A stretch of 64,000 bases of DNA from Strongylocentrotus droebachiensis (taxonomy: Eukaryota > Echinodermata > Echinoidea > Camarodonta > Strongylocentrotidae), in the NCBI GenBank assembly GCA_035222895.1, contig JAVYIG010000065.1, positions 124,001 to 188,000 of the forward strand. The letters are read 5' to 3'. Positions within the stretch are counted from its first letter, which is position 1, and each line of letters begins with the position of its first letter. The notes under the pieces were generated by a model. It had not been told where the DNA came from. It ran no database searches and worked only from the letters and a program-made list of their open reading frames with translations. Positions 62,247 to 64,000 of this stretch are shown one piece after another. A program made the translations under genes and the position numbers.

Positions 62247-64000
62247 ATGCCTCCACCTCTCAAGCTACGGCTCCGAGGATACTTGAACAATACTGGTGTG
62301 GATACCTCTTTGGATGCGTGCTCCTCATCAGCTATCCCAAAGAAATCATCTGCCCTGAGATCCGAGAAATTCAGAGAAGAACTAAAGAAGGATCCAGAAA
62401 GATACAAAGCTTTCTGTGCCAAAGATGCTGCAAGATCAGGAAATCGTCGGAAACATATGACAAAGGAACAACGAATCCATTACAATCACATGGCTAAGCT
62501 TCGAATGAGGAAGAAAAAAGAAAGTGATAGAGAGAAGACAAAGAATGACAAAACTAAAACGACATGTAAAACACGTGCAGGGAAGAAACAGCAGGAAGAG
62601 AGACGAGAGAAAGACAGATTACGGAAACAGTTGAGGCGTGAAAGTATGACAGCAGAGGAAAGAGCAGCAGTAAACAAGAAAAGAAGAGAGCAACGTCTGC
62701 AGAAACAGCTAGAACTGCAACAAATTAGATTACAAAAAAGAGAACATGCACTTAGAATTGAACAACTAGAACGGGAGAAAAGAGAAGTACAAGAAAAACT
62801 GAGAAAAGAGAAGAAAGCTGAAAAAGAGAAGACAAACATTGCCAATGAACAACGTATCACAAAGAGAAGAAGATTTGAAGCAAGGAGAAAAGCCATTCAA
62901 AGAGCTCGTGCAGGTCTGCCAAAGTCTCCATCCAAATTCGCTAAGACTGTAGCAGATGTCATAAGTTCAGCAACTCCAAGGAAAAAAGAAGCACTGAAGA
63001 ACAATAGAATTGGCAGTGTGGATGATGTTGAAAAAGTCTTCACTGAATCAGTTGCTGAAGAAATGCGATCAATGAGGAAACAGAGATCCATCAAGAACTT
63101 GGAGTGGAAACGGTCTTTGATGCCCATGATCAAAAAGATGAAACAATACAAACTTCAGAGGAGAGCTAGCAAGTACTTTGGTGTTACATCAAAGAGCATA
63201 AACAAAGCAAATGAAATCCAGAGAAGAAAAACCAAGAAAGCTCTTGATCAGGCTGTCATAAACAAAGTTGTCAGTTTTTATGAGAAGTCCTCTGTCACCC
63301 TGGCAGATAAGAAGCTAATTTCTAAAAGAACATTGAAAAAAACAGCATTCTTGCAAAGGCCCATTAGAATTCTCTATGAGAACTTTAAAGCTGAAAATCC
63401 ATCACTTAAGATCGGGCTGACGAAGTTTGCAGCATTGAGGCCACGTAATATCAAACCTGTAGGGTCTATAAAGTTTCAAGGTTGCCTGTGTACCTATTGC
63501 TGTAATGTTGATCTGAAGGTGGCAGCACTGAATAAACTTGCAAACTCTTACAGCATGAAGTCTATGTTCGAAGGCGTGTATGGTGTATATAATGCAACAA
63601 TGTGTCCCAAGGGTACACAGAAATATCACAAGTCTTCATGCATCCAAAGAAGATGTGGCAGCTGTGGAGTTCACTTGTTGATTGATCAGTTGACTCCGCT
63701 CATCCAGCAACATGGTGGAAAAGAAATCTCTTGGAGAAAGTGGGAACCAAAAACTGTCAATGCAGGTGGTAAAGATGTTGTTAGGCAAGAACTTGTTACA
63801 AAGACAGGTAAACTTGAAGACTGTATCTCCGAACTGCAGGACGAGGTTGAACCACTGAGTACTCATCTATTTCATGCCATGTGGCAACACAGTCAGTATT
63901 CTCAGTTGAAGTCTTCACTACCCAAGGGATGGGTGCTAATGGTGGCAGATTTCGCAGAGAATTACACCTGCCGAAATCAGCAGGAGATTCAATCAGCACA
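62247..64000 (+). CDS. Transposon-derived-type protein, Lys/Arg-rich with Cys clusters (partial, runs off the window)
   Basis: Open for 584 codons plus 2 nt with no stop up to the window end. The ATG lies 6 nt after a strong acceptor (T tract ... TTTTAG). Residues ~30-90 are basic, and ~90-220 form a highly charged helix/coiled coil of Lys, Arg, Glu and Gln. Next comes a possible helix-turn-helix region (RRASKYFGVTSKSINKANEI, about 300-320). Cys pairs at 413-419 (CLCTYCC) and 453-473 (C...C....C..CG) could bind zinc. ADFAENY begins at residue 567 near the end. The DFAEN motif, with Asp followed by QSAH, resembles large uncharacterised families expanded in cnidarian, amphioxus and echinoderm genomes. 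I infer an RNase-H-like transposase in which this Asp could be catalytic. The family name is not certain. No terminal repeats are visible because the 3' part is missing. Confidence 0.75.
   Translation, partial: MPPPLKLRLRGYLNNTGVDTSLDACSSSAIPKKSSALRSEKFREELKKDPERYKAFCAKDAARSGNRRKHMTKEQRIHYNHMAKLRMRKKKESDREKTKNDKTKTTCKTRAGKKQQEERREKDRLRKQLRRESMTAEERAAVNKKRREQRLQKQLELQQIRLQKREHALRIEQLEREKREVQEKLRKEKKAEKEKTNIANEQRITKRRRFEARRKAIQRARAGLPKSPSKFAKTVADVISSATPRKKEALKNNRIGSVDDVEKVFTESVAEEMRSMRKQRSIKNLEWKRSLMPMIKKMKQYKLQRRASKYFGVTSKSINKANEIQRRKTKKALDQAVINKVVSFYEKSSVTLADKKLISKRTLKKTAFLQRPIRILYENFKAENPSLKIGLTKFAALRPRNIKPVGSIKFQGCLCTYCCNVDLKVAALNKLANSYSMKSMFEGVYGVYNATMCPKGTQKYHKSSCIQRRCGSCGVHLLIDQLTPLIQQHGGKEISWRKWEPKTVNAGGKDVVRQELVTKTGKLEDCISELQDEVEPLSTHLFHAMWQHSQYSQLKSSLPKGWVLMVADFAENYTCRNQQEIQSA

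Noticed and set aside
62486-63151. Minus-strand Ser/Phe/Leu-rich frames of 136 and 84 codons
   Set aside because: They are antisense shadows of the Lys/Glu-rich plus-strand frame at 62247-64000.

Overview
This is a window of animal nuclear DNA, most likely from an echinoderm and probably a sea urchin. It is AT-rich, and its genes have introns with GT...AG boundaries. It carries a HAND-type bHLH gene, and its intergenic and intronic DNA is full of DNA transposons, a LINE, tRNA-derived SINE pieces, GA/CT microsatellites and poly-G runs. The phylum is inferred from gene type and repeat style; nothing in the sequence names the species.

Region 1 (1-10413) has no gene I can support. It holds simple repeats, a degenerate inverted-repeat element (3278-3469) and a TTAA-flanked MITE (8719-9107). 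Region 2 (10414-18366, minus strand) is HAND, reconstructed here as two coding exons: a 333-codon exon with the whole bHLH domain, and a 26-codon last exon 6.9 kb away carrying the diagnostic HAND C-terminus. Region 3 (18367-29280) is non-coding upstream DNA with pyrimidine tracts, duplications, microsatellites and MITEs.

Region 4 (29281-41373) is the most striking part: a 12.1-kb head-to-tail array of ten ~1.15-kb units. Their ends carry the hallmarks of a non-autonomous Helitron: 5' TC, a 3' hairpin a few bases before a terminal CTAG, and insertion between A and T. No Rep/helicase gene is present. Each unit carries three TGACGTCA (CRE/ATF) octamers and two CG-alternating blocks.

Region 5 (41505-44850) is a 5'-truncated LINE on the minus strand, broken by two separate DNA transposons: a 316-bp hAT-like element with 8-bp target duplication, and a 1317-bp TA-flanked element with terminal and subterminal inverted repeats. 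Removing each insert with one target copy reconnects the LINE reading frame, which confirms the exact ends.

Region 6 (46853-59803, plus strand) is a 15-exon gene for a Pro/Ser/Glu-rich protein of at least 946 residues that I do not recognise. All exons join in frame. It is open at the 3' end, and its introns hold MITEs, SINE pieces and a duplicated segment. Region 7 (59804-64000) has a CpG-richer stretch, another hAT-like MITE, and an open reading frame of more than 584 codons running off the window end. That frame encodes a Lys/Arg-rich, Cys-rich, probably transposon-derived protein.
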